Source: Arthrobacter globiformis (lineage in GTDB: Bacteria > Actinomycetota > Actinomycetes > Actinomycetales > Micrococcaceae). From it: DNA of 64,000 nucleotides. Location of the stretch: the NCBI RefSeq assembly GCF_030818015.1, contig NZ_JAUSZX010000001.1, positions 4,650,001-4,714,000 of the forward strand, written 5' to 3'. Of this stretch, positions 1-7,899 are shown piece by piece. The notes beneath the pieces are model-generated. The model made no database searches and was not told where the DNA came from. It saw only the letters and a program-made list of their open reading frames with translations. How positions within the stretch are numbered: position 1 is the stretch's first letter; each line of letters begins with the position of its first letter. A program made the translations under genes and the position numbers.

Positions 1-192
1 GAGGAACTCCTGGACGAGGAATACTCCAAGCTGGAACGCTTCGACGGCGATCGCTTCGACGATGCCCGCGACATCTTCAAAGAAGTCACCCTCGCCCAGG
101 ACTTCCCGTCCTTCCTCACCCTCCCTGCCTACGCCAGGTACCTGACGGAAAACCGCGCAAGGGCCACCGTCGAAGAACTTGCCACGGCCTAG
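1..192 (+). CDS. aceB: Malate synthase A, C-terminal fragment (runs off the left edge)
   Basis: Open from the first base to a TAG at 190-192, giving 63 residues of a protein that begins outside the window. The acidic stretch around DARDIFKEV, followed by DFPSFLTLPAYARYL, matches how actinobacterial malate synthases of the glyoxylate shunt end; the enzyme condenses glyoxylate with acetyl-CoA. Only the C-terminal cap is visible, so no catalytic residue can be checked. The assignment comes from recalled family sequence. A strong inverted repeat follows at 315-352. Location is consistent with the glyoxylate-producing allantoin module further along, though nothing shows co-regulation. Confidence 0.75.
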   Translation, partial: EELLDEEYSKLERFDGDRFDDARDIFKEVTLAQDFPSFLTLPAYARYLTENRARATVEELATA

Positions 193-314
193 TAGAAAAG
201 AACGCCAGTCAGCCCCAGCAATCCAATCGCAACAGGACACCCGAAAGCCGGGAGCTGGGCTGACTGCGTTAGGTGATGCCTACTTTGCCCCAATTGGCGA
301 GAAAGCATCCTCCT

Positions 315-352
315 AACTCCGCGTACCGTTCACACGGACGGTACGCGGAGTT
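315..352. terminator. Perfect 15-bp inverted repeat, probable terminator
   Basis: Positions 315-329 and 338-352 are exact reverse complements with an 8-base loop. The repeat sits 120 bases after the malate synthase stop and before the next ORF, and a short T-containing stretch (TTCTTT) follows on the plus strand. A bidirectional terminator is the simplest reading; an operator is possible because the arms are symmetrical. Confidence 0.55.
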
Positions 353-414
353 GTGGGAGTTCTTTCGGGACTTTGAACAGGCCTGACGTCCCATCCAAGA
401 ATGAAAGAATTGAC

Positions 415-624
415 ATGACCCCCGAATCCACAGAGTCCATAACGCTGAAGATATGGGACCGGTCAGCTATTTTCAGCACCCTTGAGGGTGTCGTGCAGGA
501 GCTAGCGACACGGGCCGGGACCACTAAAGACAGCGTCGTAGTTGGCCGCAGCGGCCCTGATACGTTTACTGTCCGCCTGATCGGGGATTCCTACCTTGAT
601 CCGCTCCAGGAGGTCCCCTGCTGA
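415..624 (+). CDS. Small protein of unknown function
   Basis: Encodes 69 residues from ATG 415 (an in-frame TTG at 373 would add 14 residues). A GAAAG-like weak ribosome site lies upstream of 415. The product is soluble, with no signal peptide or membrane segment, and looks like one small alpha/beta unit: a beta-like SITLKIWDRS start, a helix-like middle (FSTLEGVVQELATRAG) and a beta-rich end (TFTVRLIG). It is preceded by the hairpin at 315-352 and followed by about 200 bases without a gene. I do not recognise the family, and its reality as a gene rests on codon pattern only. Confidence 0.4.
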   Translation: MTPESTESITLKIWDRSAIFSTLEGVVQELATRAGTTKDSVVVGRSGPDTFTVRLIGDSYLDPLQEVPC

Positions 625-822
625 CAAACCTGGTTCATCCAGCCCACCCAGAATCCAAAGCGGGACTGCCCTGGCTTAGCTGACTCGGGGTTAGGCCGCG
701 GTGCGCGGTCCAGTTAATGGTTTCACCTTCTACGCGCGTTAATTTCGTCGTTATGGCCGGGAGCCGGTCTGTGGCGCCGCAATAATCACTTCTCCATTTG
801 TAAGCCGAGCCGAGGAAGAATC

Positions 823-1515
823 ATGATGAAAATTAGTAATCGTCGAATTGCCGCTGTTGTTGGCTCTGTGGGGGTGTTGGGCGCGATCGTGGCCGGTGCT
901 GCAAGTGCCAGTCCGACGTTGGAGACGTCTGTCCCTGCCGCATCAGAAAAGCATCCCGTGGAGATCGAGGTGCTAGCCCCTGGAAAGGGAGACAACGCCG
1001 GAATCTCTGGTGCCGGATGGTTCGTAGATCTACGCGTGCGGTACGACGGCGGCCTGGCCACAGCAGGCTTCAGCGGCCTGCAGCTCACCGGGCCCGCCGC
1101 GCATGTGAACACGGCACCCTTTCCCGGGTCTTTCTCCACCGGTCGGGATGATCGTCTGCCGGGCCTCGTTGTACTCGCCTCCACCACCACTAGCACCATC
1201 AAGGGCTTCTCCGGGCCCGGCACGAATCTCGCCAACCTGTTCAATCTCACCGGCGTGACCGACCGCTCGAACAAGGGCGCTGAAGTTTGGGATTCCTGGA
1301 TCGTAGGCGCCCCGATTGCCGGTCAGGATGTGGACAGCACCCTGACCGTCGCTGTGATCGCCGACCTCAACCACGATGGGCTCTATAACGATGCCCCGAG
1401 CGTCGTGCCGGATGCCAACGGCGATGGCACGATTGATGCACGAGATCTCGAAGCCATCGGAGTCGCATCCAAGATCACAACGATCCCGTTCCACATTTCG
1501 GGCGACCCCAGGTAG
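823..1515 (+). CDS. Secreted protein with EF-hand/dockerin-like calcium site
   Basis: Encodes 230 residues. The N-terminus has basic residues (MMKISNRR), a hydrophobic core (IAAVVGSVGVLGAIVAGA) and an Ala-X-Ala-type end near ASASP, so it should be exported by Sec and cleaved. The mature part is rich in Gly, Thr and Asn, as in beta-sandwich surface proteins. Near the C-terminus two Asp-rich loops, DLNHDGLYND and DANGDGTIDARDLEAIG, fit the D-x-D/N-x-D-G EF-hand or dockerin calcium loop. AGGAAG lies upstream of the ATG pair at 823/826. The function is unknown; calcium-stabilised secreted or surface protein is inferred from these motifs. Confidence 0.7.
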   Translation: MMKISNRRIAAVVGSVGVLGAIVAGAASASPTLETSVPAASEKHPVEIEVLAPGKGDNAGISGAGWFVDLRVRYDGGLATAGFSGLQLTGPAAHVNTAPFPGSFSTGRDDRLPGLVVLASTTTSTIKGFSGPGTNLANLFNLTGVTDRSNKGAEVWDSWIVGAPIAGQDVDSTLTVAVIADLNHDGLYNDAPSVVPDANGDGTIDARDLEAIGVASKITTIPFHISGDPR

Positions 1516-2050
1516 CGCGAACAGCTGCACAGGTCGCCAACCGCGACGTGATCCCCCGGCAGAAGAGTCGAAGGCACCCCACCGGGGCCGGGTCGGCTGC
1601 CCTAAAGGTTTTGCGGCTGTTGATCAAAACCGTCGAAATCGGTGATCTGCAGGCGGCCGGAGACTTCTTTTCCGCCCAGCTCGCTGCTGCTGATATGGCT
1701 GAAACGACCGGCCCCGTGGGCCACCGTCAACCGATGGTGGCCCGAGATCGAGACATTGATGAAAACACGGGTAAGGACGGCCAAGGTTGGGGCAGCGTAC
1801 ACGATGGTCAAATACATCAAGCGCATTGGACCGGGGTTCCGGAACGCGAAGAACTATCAAACACGTATTCCGTAGCCAGCGCCCCCGGACGGTTGCATGA
1901 ATATTATCCCCAGCGGGGTTTTCACGACGAACCGTGAAAAGCCATGTCACTGGCGCGATGGTTTGGTTCTCAGCTGGGAGCTGAGCCTATGTGTCCCTCA
2001 GGAATGTCGGTCCTGATCTCAAAAAAAGCCTGCAGAGGAGCCGCATTTTT
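1516..2050. other. 535-base intergenic stretch with two small hairpins
   Basis: No convincing gene: short ORFs here lack a ribosome site and have poor codon periodicity. Two hairpins lie near the downstream end: 1916-1926 with 1933-1943 (11-base arms, one mismatch) and 1969-1975 with 1979-1985 (CTCAGCT, exact, 3-base loop). Either could act as a terminator for the secreted-protein gene or as leader structure for the lipoprotein gene. Nothing else was seen. Confidence 0.35.
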
Positions 2051-3109
2051 ATGAACAAGCGAATCAGTACAACCATGGCGGCGATATCCCTGATCGCGTT
2101 GGCATTTACCGGCTGCGACGCCTCAACAGATACCGCCAGCGGCGCAAAATCCTCGTCCACCGATGCCGCGGCCAGTTCGGCCCCCGCGCCTCCCGAAAAC
2201 CGTAGAACCGGATTTGACGCCGAGATTACCAATAACTCCCTTGCGGTGAGCCCGGATGAGAAAACCGCGGTAGTCTCGGACAGCCGTGAAAAGTCACTCC
2301 TGATCTATGACCTGGCCGAAGGTAGGCTGCGCAAGAAGATCGACGGCTTTGGCACACCTCGGAACATTGTCTTTATTAATGACGGCTCGCAATTTGTCGT
2401 CTCTGACAGCAGCCTCGGCACCCTCCGTTTTTACAGCACGAAAAACTATACGTTGCAGGATGAAGTCGTGGTTGGACCGGGAGCATTCGGAACAGCGGTA
2501 AGTCCGGATGGAAAGACCATATATGTGAACAACCAGGCACATAACTCCGTCACGGTCGTCGATCTTGAGGCACGGAAACCGGTCGGCGTCATCACCGGTT
2601 TTTCCCAGCCAAGGCAAGGCATCAAGGTATCTCCGGACGGAAAGCACGTCTTTGTGACGAACTTCGAGGGCGATAAGGTCACGGTTGTCGACGCCGCCAG
2701 CAGGAAGATTACCCGAGAACTGACCGGATTCTCCAAGATCCGGGGAATCTCCGTAACCGCTGACGGAAACACGCTGTATGCCGCAAACAGCGGGCGCAAC
2801 AGTATCTCCGTGGTCGACTTACGGAGGGGAAATATAAGGAACGAAATCCATGTTGGTCGCGAGCCATACGGTGCCGCCCTGTCACCGGACGGCAAACTCC
2901 TTTTTGCCAGCAATAAGGCCGACAACACCATTGACGTAATCGACGTCAACGAAAACGCCCTCGTAAAGACACTCGAGGGCTTCAAGGAGCCCCGCCAGGC
3001 AATTGTCTTCAGCCATGGCCAAAATCGAGCGTATGTGTTGAATCGGGACCTTTCTGTTGCCCGCGTGAACGTCGAAGACCTTTCCTTAACAGACACGGTC
3101 TATGAATAA
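2051..3109 (+). CDS. YVTN-type beta-propeller lipoprotein
   Basis: Encodes 352 residues from ATG 2051; a GAGGAG ribosome site 10 bases upstream favours this start over a longer frame from 1991. A lipoprotein signal is clear: MNKRISTT, hydrophobic core, then LAFTGC with Cys about residue 22, then a Ser/Thr/Ala linker. The rest consists of repeats of about 42 residues with SPDG(K), (V)VDL and (Y)VxN motifs, the pattern of YVTN/NHL beta-propellers, with about six or seven blades. Such proteins are anchored outside the membrane and often bind partners or metals; the ligand is unknown here. The next gene is a DUF3105 protein, so both may serve the envelope. Confidence 0.8.
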   Translation: MNKRISTTMAAISLIALAFTGCDASTDTASGAKSSSTDAAASSAPAPPENRRTGFDAEITNNSLAVSPDEKTAVVSDSREKSLLIYDLAEGRLRKKIDGFGTPRNIVFINDGSQFVVSDSSLGTLRFYSTKNYTLQDEVVVGPGAFGTAVSPDGKTIYVNNQAHNSVTVVDLEARKPVGVITGFSQPRQGIKVSPDGKHVFVTNFEGDKVTVVDAASRKITRELTGFSKIRGISVTADGNTLYAANSGRNSISVVDLRRGNIRNEIHVGREPYGAALSPDGKLLFASNKADNTIDVIDVNENALVKTLEGFKEPRQAIVFSHGQNRAYVLNRDLSVARVNVEDLSLTDTVYE

Positions 3110-3208
3110 ACGGGAGAAAGCAGGCGACATTAAGACGCGGCGGCGCTCCGGCGGCCAACCGGCAGTCATCGCAAACAAGTACCCGTCCGCAGCGCCCGAA
3201 GGAGGCCC

Positions 3209-3841
3209 ATGAAACCCCGAACAACGCCCGGCTCCCACCCACCCGCACACGCCATCACCAACAGGCCAAGTCCCAAATCGCCTGCCAGATGGCGGAGGCC
3301 GCTGACGGCCATCGGTGTGCCTCTCATCCTCGCCACCGGGGCACTCACCTACGGATTCACCGCTAACGGCATTGGCCAACCGAACCCGGCGGCAGGGAAG
3401 GACCCGACCATGATCGAAGGAGTTATCAGCTATGCCGGTCTGAGCAGGAACCACGTCCAGACCGTGGTGACCTATCCGCAGCGTCCCGGCGTCGGCGGAG
3501 ACCACTCACCGATCTGGACGAACTGCGGAGTTTATGACCGGCCCGTGCAGGAAACCCGGGCCGTGCACTCCCTCGAACACGGTGCCGTATGGATCAGCTA
3601 TCAGCCAGAACTTCCCGCCGACGACATCGCCCAACTCGCCCGGCTTGCAACCAACCACAGCCACGTCCTGGTCAGCCCTTTCCCCGGCCAAGGCTCCCGC
3701 ATCGAGGCCACCGCCTGGGGCAAACAATTAAGTGTCGCCGACCCGGCAGACCCTCGGCTGTCGGCATTCATCGATGCCTTCCAGCAAGGTCCGCAAACAC
3801 CCGAAGCCGGCGAGACCTGCAGCGGCGGAGTCAATGGATAA
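3209..3841 (+). CDS. DUF3105 family membrane-anchored protein
   Basis: Encodes 210 residues: a basic, Pro-rich cytoplasmic start (about 1-32), one membrane segment (about 33-52, IGVPLILATGALTYGFTA), then an extracytoplasmic domain. The family's hallmarks are present: HVQTVVTYPQRPGVGGDH, the W-x-x-C-G-V-Y-D segment, and VHSLEHGAVWISY. The family is widespread in actinobacteria and of unknown function; its conserved His, Cys and Glu residues suggest metal binding. An AGGAGG ribosome site sits just upstream of ATG 3209. It lies 99 bases after the beta-propeller lipoprotein gene on the same strand and may be cotranscribed. Confidence 0.8.
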   Translation: MKPRTTPGSHPPAHAITNRPSPKSPARWRRPLTAIGVPLILATGALTYGFTANGIGQPNPAAGKDPTMIEGVISYAGLSRNHVQTVVTYPQRPGVGGDHSPIWTNCGVYDRPVQETRAVHSLEHGAVWISYQPELPADDIAQLARLATNHSHVLVSPFPGQGSRIEATAWGKQLSVADPADPRLSAFIDAFQQGPQTPEAGETCSGGVNG

Positions 3842-3998
3842 ACTCAAGTGGCATGCTGTCACTCTGCCGCTCAGCCCTCCCAGCGCCGTCCCACGCCGGA
3901 CCGGCGTACACCAGTTCCACCGGGGCTGTAAGCAAAGCGATGGGGAACGGCGTGGCCCGACCGAAAGGCGAGGCTCTGACTGAGACGACAGAGATGCC

Positions 3999-4293
3999 AT
4001 GACCGGAGAGATCATCGATCAGAAGGAGCTCGCTGAGGCGCTGCTGGAGCGGGCACGCGAGCAAGGCTGAGCCTCCTGGGGCCGGCGCGCTGCTGGCCGG
4101 CCTGCCAAAGAACGTGCTCGCGACCGCACTGGAGGAGGAGATGACTGAGTACCTCGGCCACGAGAGGCACTGGCTGGCCGAGAACGGGAACGTGCGCAAG
4201 GGACCCGGTCCAAGCCCATGTTCGCGGAGGTCGGCCCCGTGCCAGACTGATGTTCCCAGAGACGGCGAGGGCAGTTTCGAGCCGCAGATGGTA
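3999..4293 (+). pseudogene. Decayed IS256-family (mutator type) transposase N-terminus
   Basis: Translation from ATG 3999 gives MTGEIIDQKELAEALLERA, then a stop after the Gly codon at 4065-4067. In the next frame the protein resumes with GALLAGLPKNVLATALEEE and MTEYLGHE. Around 4200-4245 the reading slips frame again (TRSKPMFAEVGPV is readable only in another frame) and then returns for DVPRDGEGSFEPQMV, after which similarity ends. This order matches the N-terminal third of IS256-type transposases as I recall them. At least three frameshifts plus loss of the DDE catalytic region make it non-functional. No terminal inverted repeats were identified. Confidence 0.8.
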
Positions 4294-4622
4294 ATGAGGC
4301 GGATTGCCACCGTCACCCTGCTCATGGCGGAGGAAATACCACGAGCCGAGGCTTCACTCTCGATATCTTGGCCGGTAATCCCAGCCGCCTGTCATGGAAG
4401 CCGGCCAGCCTTCGACATTAAGTTCGATAATTGACGTGATGCAAAGCTCCGACCTCCTCGGGAGCTCAACAGGAAACGCGAAGGAGTGCTTTCGCCCGTA
4501 GCGATCCCGTTGACTGCTTCCCACACTTGAGACGGTGCAAAGTCAGTTTTAGGCACACCCCAGCCTGACACTGCTGCCGTGAGCCTTGCCGTGGCGGCCC
4601 ATAGGGGCTGGAGATCACTTGG
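4294..4622. other. Gene-free stretch with IS-like fragment
   Basis: No gene seen. The segment contains the ACACCCCA..CTGAC repeat (4545-4573; see repeats) and probably consists of rearranged mobile-element debris downstream of the IS256 remnant. Confidence 0.4.
4545..4573 (+). repeat. Dispersed repeat B, copy 1
   Basis: Contains CAGTTTT, then CACACCCCAGCCTGACA. Related copies lie at 18317-18348 and 35507-35528. All three are in gene-free stretches with mobile-element debris, so an insertion-sequence end or its target is likely. Confidence 0.45.
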
Positions 4623-4940
4623 TCAGTACGTGAAGTCAGATGCGGAATGGGGCGATCCCTGCCCTGCCCGCGGCTGCTGACGCACGGGAAGAGCATCGAT
4701 TTTGACCAAGGCGCGGTGCACCGCGACGAGAATCATGATGTACCCGGCCGCGGTGAGGAGTAAACCAACGGCAGCGATGATCAGGCCGATTACCAATCGC
4801 TCGCGATTTGCGTTCCCGGTATAGAGGACAGCGATGTTTGGGGCGGCGATGACTGCTCCAAGTGCAGCGAGGACTGGGCCACCAATGGCCATCAGAACCC
4901 CTGCCTTAAAGATCCCTGCTGAACGCTCGAACCGCATCAT
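4623..4940 (-). CDS. Small two-pass membrane protein
   Basis: Encodes 105 residues with two hydrophobic segments: about 12-40 (GVLMAIGGPVLAALGAVIAA) and about 49-73 (LVIGLIIAAVGLLLTAAGYI), separated by a short polar loop (YTGNANRER). The C-terminus is basic and polar and probably cytoplasmic. GGGGGA precedes two adjacent ATG codons at 4940 and 4937; the second has the better spacing. Frame periodicity is typical for this genome. The family is not recognised. It stands alone between the IS remnant and the cold-shock gene. Confidence 0.6.
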   Translation of the reverse strand: MMRFERSAGIFKAGVLMAIGGPVLAALGAVIAAPNIAVLYTGNANRERLVIGLIIAAVGLLLTAAGYIMILVAVHRALVKIDALPVRQQPRAGQGSPHSASDFTY

Positions 4941-5089
4941 TCCCCCATTAGATATTCGTGACTAGGGACAGACTACAGTTGGCGTTCATTCGGTCCTGAA
5001 ACGCTTGGTGTGAACGAACTGACACGATGTACGCCGGGTGGATCCAAAGCCACCGACGGGATTGCTCGGTCAACCACAGGCTCACTGCA

Positions 5090-5112
5090 GGTTGACGGAA
5101 TCGCGGTTATCG
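5090..5112 (+). repeat. Dispersed repeat A, copy 1
   Basis: Contains GGTTGACGGAATC then GCGGTTATCG. A near-identical copy lies at 7607-7630 and a diverged one at 18360-18387. All are intergenic. Together copies 1 and 2 bracket the cold-shock gene and the unknown operon 6056-7584. Confidence 0.5.
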
Positions 5113-5350
5113 CGTTCAAGAATCAGCCGGAAGCGGCCCGCATTAGGCGTCTGGAGGATCGGCAGGAACATTCTGTTGCGTCGGGATTCCGCCATGGGAT
5201 CGACGACGGAAAACAACTTCTGGCTCAGAAATTCAGGAAGCCCGTCAGCCCTGCTGCAGTTATGGAATTGTTCGACATTCAGAACTGCTGCCTTTTGGCT
5301 GGCGGGCCTCCTTTGTGGTCGTGCCGCTGTGCGTGCGGCAACGGGGCTGG

Positions 5351-5391
5351 TGAAAACAGAGAAGCTGGCCGGTTTGCAGCCGGCCAGCTTC
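5351..5391 (-). terminator. Rho-independent terminator of the cold-shock gene
   Basis: Arms 5361-5372 and 5380-5391 are an exact 12-bp GC-rich inverted repeat with a 7-base loop. Read on the minus strand the hairpin lies 11 bases after the stop codon and is followed by TCTGTTTTCA, a T-rich tail. Confidence 0.85.
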
Positions 5392-5402
5392 CTGACAACC
5401 AC

Positions 5403-5606
5403 TTAGAGCGGCTGGATGTTCTCCGCCTGCGGACCCTTAGGGCCCTGGGTGACGTCGAACTGAACCTTCTGGTTCTCGTCCAGGGAGCGGTAACCGCTGG
5501 ATGCGATTGCTGAAAAGTGTGCGAACACGTCAGCGCTTCCGTCGTCGGGGGCGATGAATCCGAAGCCCTTTTCGGCGTTGAACCACTTGACCGTACCTGT
5601 TGCCAT
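5403..5606 (-). CDS. cspA: Cold-shock protein CspA family
   Basis: Encodes 67 residues, the normal size for a single cold-shock domain that binds single-stranded RNA/DNA and melts mRNA secondary structure. [18 protein letters not shown] includes RNP1 (KGFGFI); RNP2 is VFAHFS. The start at 5606 is chosen because the family begins MA.GTVKWFN; a longer frame upstream (to 5669) encodes nothing family-like. It is monocistronic, with a strong terminator 11 bases downstream. The 449 bases upstream contain no gene and probably include the long 5' leader usual for this family. Confidence 0.97.
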   Translation of the reverse strand: MATGTVKWFNAEKGFGFIAPDDGSADVFAHFSAIASSGYRSLDENQKVQFDVTQGPKGPQAENIQPL

Positions 5607-6055
5607 GCTTTTTTCCTTCACGGGTCGCGGGCCGGATCCGCTTGTCGGACTGCCGTCCCCGCAACTCACATGTTGAGCCTATGTGTCAGTGCCGGTGCGG
5701 GCAACAGATTGGTCAAAGAGAGGGACTGGATGTAAAGCGGTCTGCCCCACTGGCCACGGCGTAGTCAACCGCTCCACGCGATTCTCTGGGATCCAGTCCT
5801 GTCCAGCCGCCATCCCAGCCTCGGATTCTTCCACGTAACCCGCCCCTTCAGGCCTCGCCGCCTTACGGGAAAGACGGGGTGACCTCCCCCGGGCGGACAA
5901 TGGCTTGACGAAATATCCCTTATCGGCGTCAGGCTCGAAGTACTGCGAGAATCGCGCATTTAGTCTCTGGTTTCTGCCACCAGCAGGGATCGCGTTACCG
6001 CGCACCTCAACGCTTTTCCCAAAGGGAACTTCAGCTTGTAGGGCAGGATGAGTCC
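5607..6055. other. Divergent intergenic region, cold-shock leader
   Basis: No supported gene in 449 bases. It must carry the promoter and leader of the minus-strand cold-shock gene and the promoter of the plus-strand operon at 6056. ORFs in it, such as the minus-strand frame 5679-6155, overlap the start of the next gene and show no family features. Confidence 0.4.
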
Positions 6056-6754
6056 ATGACTCCAGACGAACTAGCCAGACGCTCAGCCGAGATAGCCGAA
6101 TCATCCGCCCATGCGGCATGGTGGTCCGCAGCGGGATCGATCGGGACCGCGGCATTGACTCTCGGCCTGCTCGTCGGGGCCATCGCCGCTTGGCACACAG
6201 CCAAGGAGTCCCTAAAACAGGCGCGGGCCGCTCAGCTCCAGATCAAGCTGGACAGCATCGAGCAGACGCGCCCGTTTGTCTTTGCCCGTATCGTGCCAGG
6301 GATTGGCGGGGTGAGCACTTGGGACCTAGTGGTTAGCAACTCAGGAAAATCGAGCGCAGAAGACCTCATTATCGATACTGACGACTGGCCCGAGAATGAC
6401 GATCTGATCGTCACCGCCCTGAAGAGGATGTTCTCTACAAAACAGACGCTGCCGCCAGGAGTAAGTTTGCGATCGTTCTGGCGTATAGACCCAACTCCTG
6501 GCAGCAGAAGGTCTGATGGCGGCCCCGATGTTGACGGGATGCCCAGAACAGCTACTTTGAAGCTGACGTACACGAGCCAAGACCCGACAAAGCCGCTTTA
6601 TAACGACACCTACGTCATAAGTAACGAGAATATTGGGCTCACGCCCGTAGCCTCAAAGGGCCCAGACCCAAGCTCGCGATTGTCCGACGGAGAAGCGAGT
6701 CTCCACAAGATGTTGGGCCGCATCGTTCAGAGCATAGGTGAACTTCGCAGATGA
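6056..6754 (+). CDS. Unknown single-pass membrane protein, first gene of a two-gene operon
   Basis: Encodes 232 residues. A short helical N-terminus (PDELARRSAEIAE) leads into one membrane segment at about 24-46 (GSIGTAALTLGLLVGAIAAW). A charged, probably coiled-coil linker (HTAKESLKQARAAQLQIKLDS) follows, then a predicted soluble beta-rich domain (RPFVFARIV, TWDLVVSNSGKSSAEDL) whose V-x-N-x-G-K pattern is common in Ig-like folds. Its stop overlaps the next start by four bases (ATGA), so translation is probably coupled. Codon choice looks less GC-biased than the sugar operons. I do not recognise the family. Membrane-anchored sensor or scaffold is only an inference. Confidence 0.65.
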   Translation: MTPDELARRSAEIAESSAHAAWWSAAGSIGTAALTLGLLVGAIAAWHTAKESLKQARAAQLQIKLDSIEQTRPFVFARIVPGIGGVSTWDLVVSNSGKSSAEDLIIDTDDWPENDDLIVTALKRMFSTKQTLPPGVSLRSFWRIDPTPGSRRSDGGPDVDGMPRTATLKLTYTSQDPTKPLYNDTYVISNENIGLTPVASKGPDPSSRLSDGEASLHKMLGRIVQSIGELRR

Positions 6755-7584
6755 GTGATGGGTCGCATGATCCTGGGAATGATGCCGAGGACTTTGCTTC
6801 AGGTGTGAGTAACCTGTTCGGATCCCTGGCTGGTGCCATCACAGGGCACGCCGTATCGGGCCCGACCGGAGCGATTACAGGGGCCATCGTTGGCCCAATC
6901 CTTGAGGAAGCGGGGCGGTCCGTACTCTCCCGAATTCTGGGAGCCAGAGAACGTCGCCGCGTTGAATCCGTGGTCACGTTTGCGACCGATGCTGTAAATA
7001 GAAACCTAGAAGCCGGAATGACGATACGTCAAGACTCATTCTGGCAAGCTCGCGGAGGGTTTGCCCCCGATGCGCAAGAGACATTTGAAGCAGTGCTCGT
7101 CGCGGCGCAGCGCGATCCGGAAGAGCGGAAGCTGCCGTTCATGGGCAGCGCCTACGCCTACATTTCCTGTGACCCTGCCATGACTGCCGCCGCATCCCAT
7201 TGGCTCATCCGGCAAGCGGAATCTCTTACTTGGACCCAGTTCCAGTTGCTTGCCTTAGTAGCGCGGGAAGATGAGCTTGATCTCGCCGGGATCCGTATCG
7301 GACAGTCTGCCCGCAACTGGGACAGCGTGGCACTTCACAGGGAACTGAGCGACTTGGGGTTGGGCGGACGCTACCTGATCCACGGCGGGATGGAGACACG
7401 TTCAAGTGGGATTCAGGTGCCGACGGGTCTGCTCGAACGATACAAACTTCAGAATCCAGGGCTAATCCTATTTGGCGCCCTGCACTTGAGGGACATTTCC
7501 CTGTCTGAATTGCAAGACTTGGCTTCGCGGCTGCGCCGACCCATTGAAGAAGCCGAACAAGCATCGGCCGATGCGACCTCGTAA
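6751..7584 (+). CDS. Unknown protein with glycine-rich hydrophobic N-terminal region
   Basis: Encodes 277 residues and starts inside the stop of the previous gene. After an acidic start (SDGSHDPGNDAEDF), residues about 18-52 form a small-residue hydrophobic stretch (FGSLAGAITGHAVSGPTGAI) with repeated G-x-x-x-G spacing, like helix-packing or membrane-inserting hairpins. A basic patch (GARERRRVES) follows, then a mostly helical region of about 200 residues containing FWQARGGFAPDAQETFEAVL, WTQFQLLALVAREDE and ELSDLGLGGRY. The tandem with a membrane-anchored partner suggests a complex at the membrane. No catalytic motif is visible. The family is not recognised; an effector of a stress or defence module is a guess from location. 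Confidence 0.65.
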   Translation: MSDGSHDPGNDAEDFASGVSNLFGSLAGAITGHAVSGPTGAITGAIVGPILEEAGRSVLSRILGARERRRVESVVTFATDAVNRNLEAGMTIRQDSFWQARGGFAPDAQETFEAVLVAAQRDPEERKLPFMGSAYAYISCDPAMTAAASHWLIRQAESLTWTQFQLLALVAREDELDLAGIRIGQSARNWDSVALHRELSDLGLGGRYLIHGGMETRSSGIQVPTGLLERYKLQNPGLILFGALHLRDISLSELQDLASRLRRPIEEAEQASADATS

Positions 7585-7899
7585 CCGTCGGGTACGAGGA
7601 CACTTGGGTTGACGGAATCACGGTTATCGGCCTTTTAAATAGGCGGGAGAGTGCCCCCAAGCCAAGCCCGCGAAATGGCTCACTTTTCAACCATGGCTGA
7701 CACTTCCAGTTCATGGACGACGGCGCTCCCGCCGGCCTCTCCACTAGGTCAGCGTCTGGTTTGGGGTCGTGAGGATCTCCGGGGTGGGCGCCGATAACTG
7801 GTTTGATGCCAGCTTGGTGAATGGCACTGCAGTCTTGCGGCCAAGTTCCAAGGGACTGGGACGGTCAAGTTAGAGCAGTCGGCGTCGGCTGTTGCTTGA
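7585..7899. other. Gene-free stretch with repeat A and IS-like end
   Basis: No gene seen. It carries repeat A copy 2 (7607-7630) and, at about 7677-7706, a segment beginning GGCTCACTTTTCAACC and continuing through GCTGACACTT, reminiscent of the terminal region of IS21-like elements (from memory, unverified). Confidence 0.35.
7607..7630 (+). repeat. Dispersed repeat A, copy 2
   Basis: GGTTGACGGAATCACGGTTA continuing TCGG; differs from copy 1 (5090-5112) by one base over the shared 23. It lies 22 bases after the stop of the unknown operon. Confidence 0.55.

Noticed and set aside
1548..1937. Plus-strand 129-codon frame in the gap after the secreted protein
   Set aside because: No ribosome site and biased, motif-free translation; the region is annotated as intergenic.
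5010..5513. Plus-strand frame overlapping the cold-shock gene
   Set aside because: Antisense to cspA and its terminator, and contains repeat A.
5679..6155. Minus-strand 158-codon frame before the unknown operon
   Set aside because: Overlaps the start of the 6056 gene; composition and lack of a ribosome site argue against coding.
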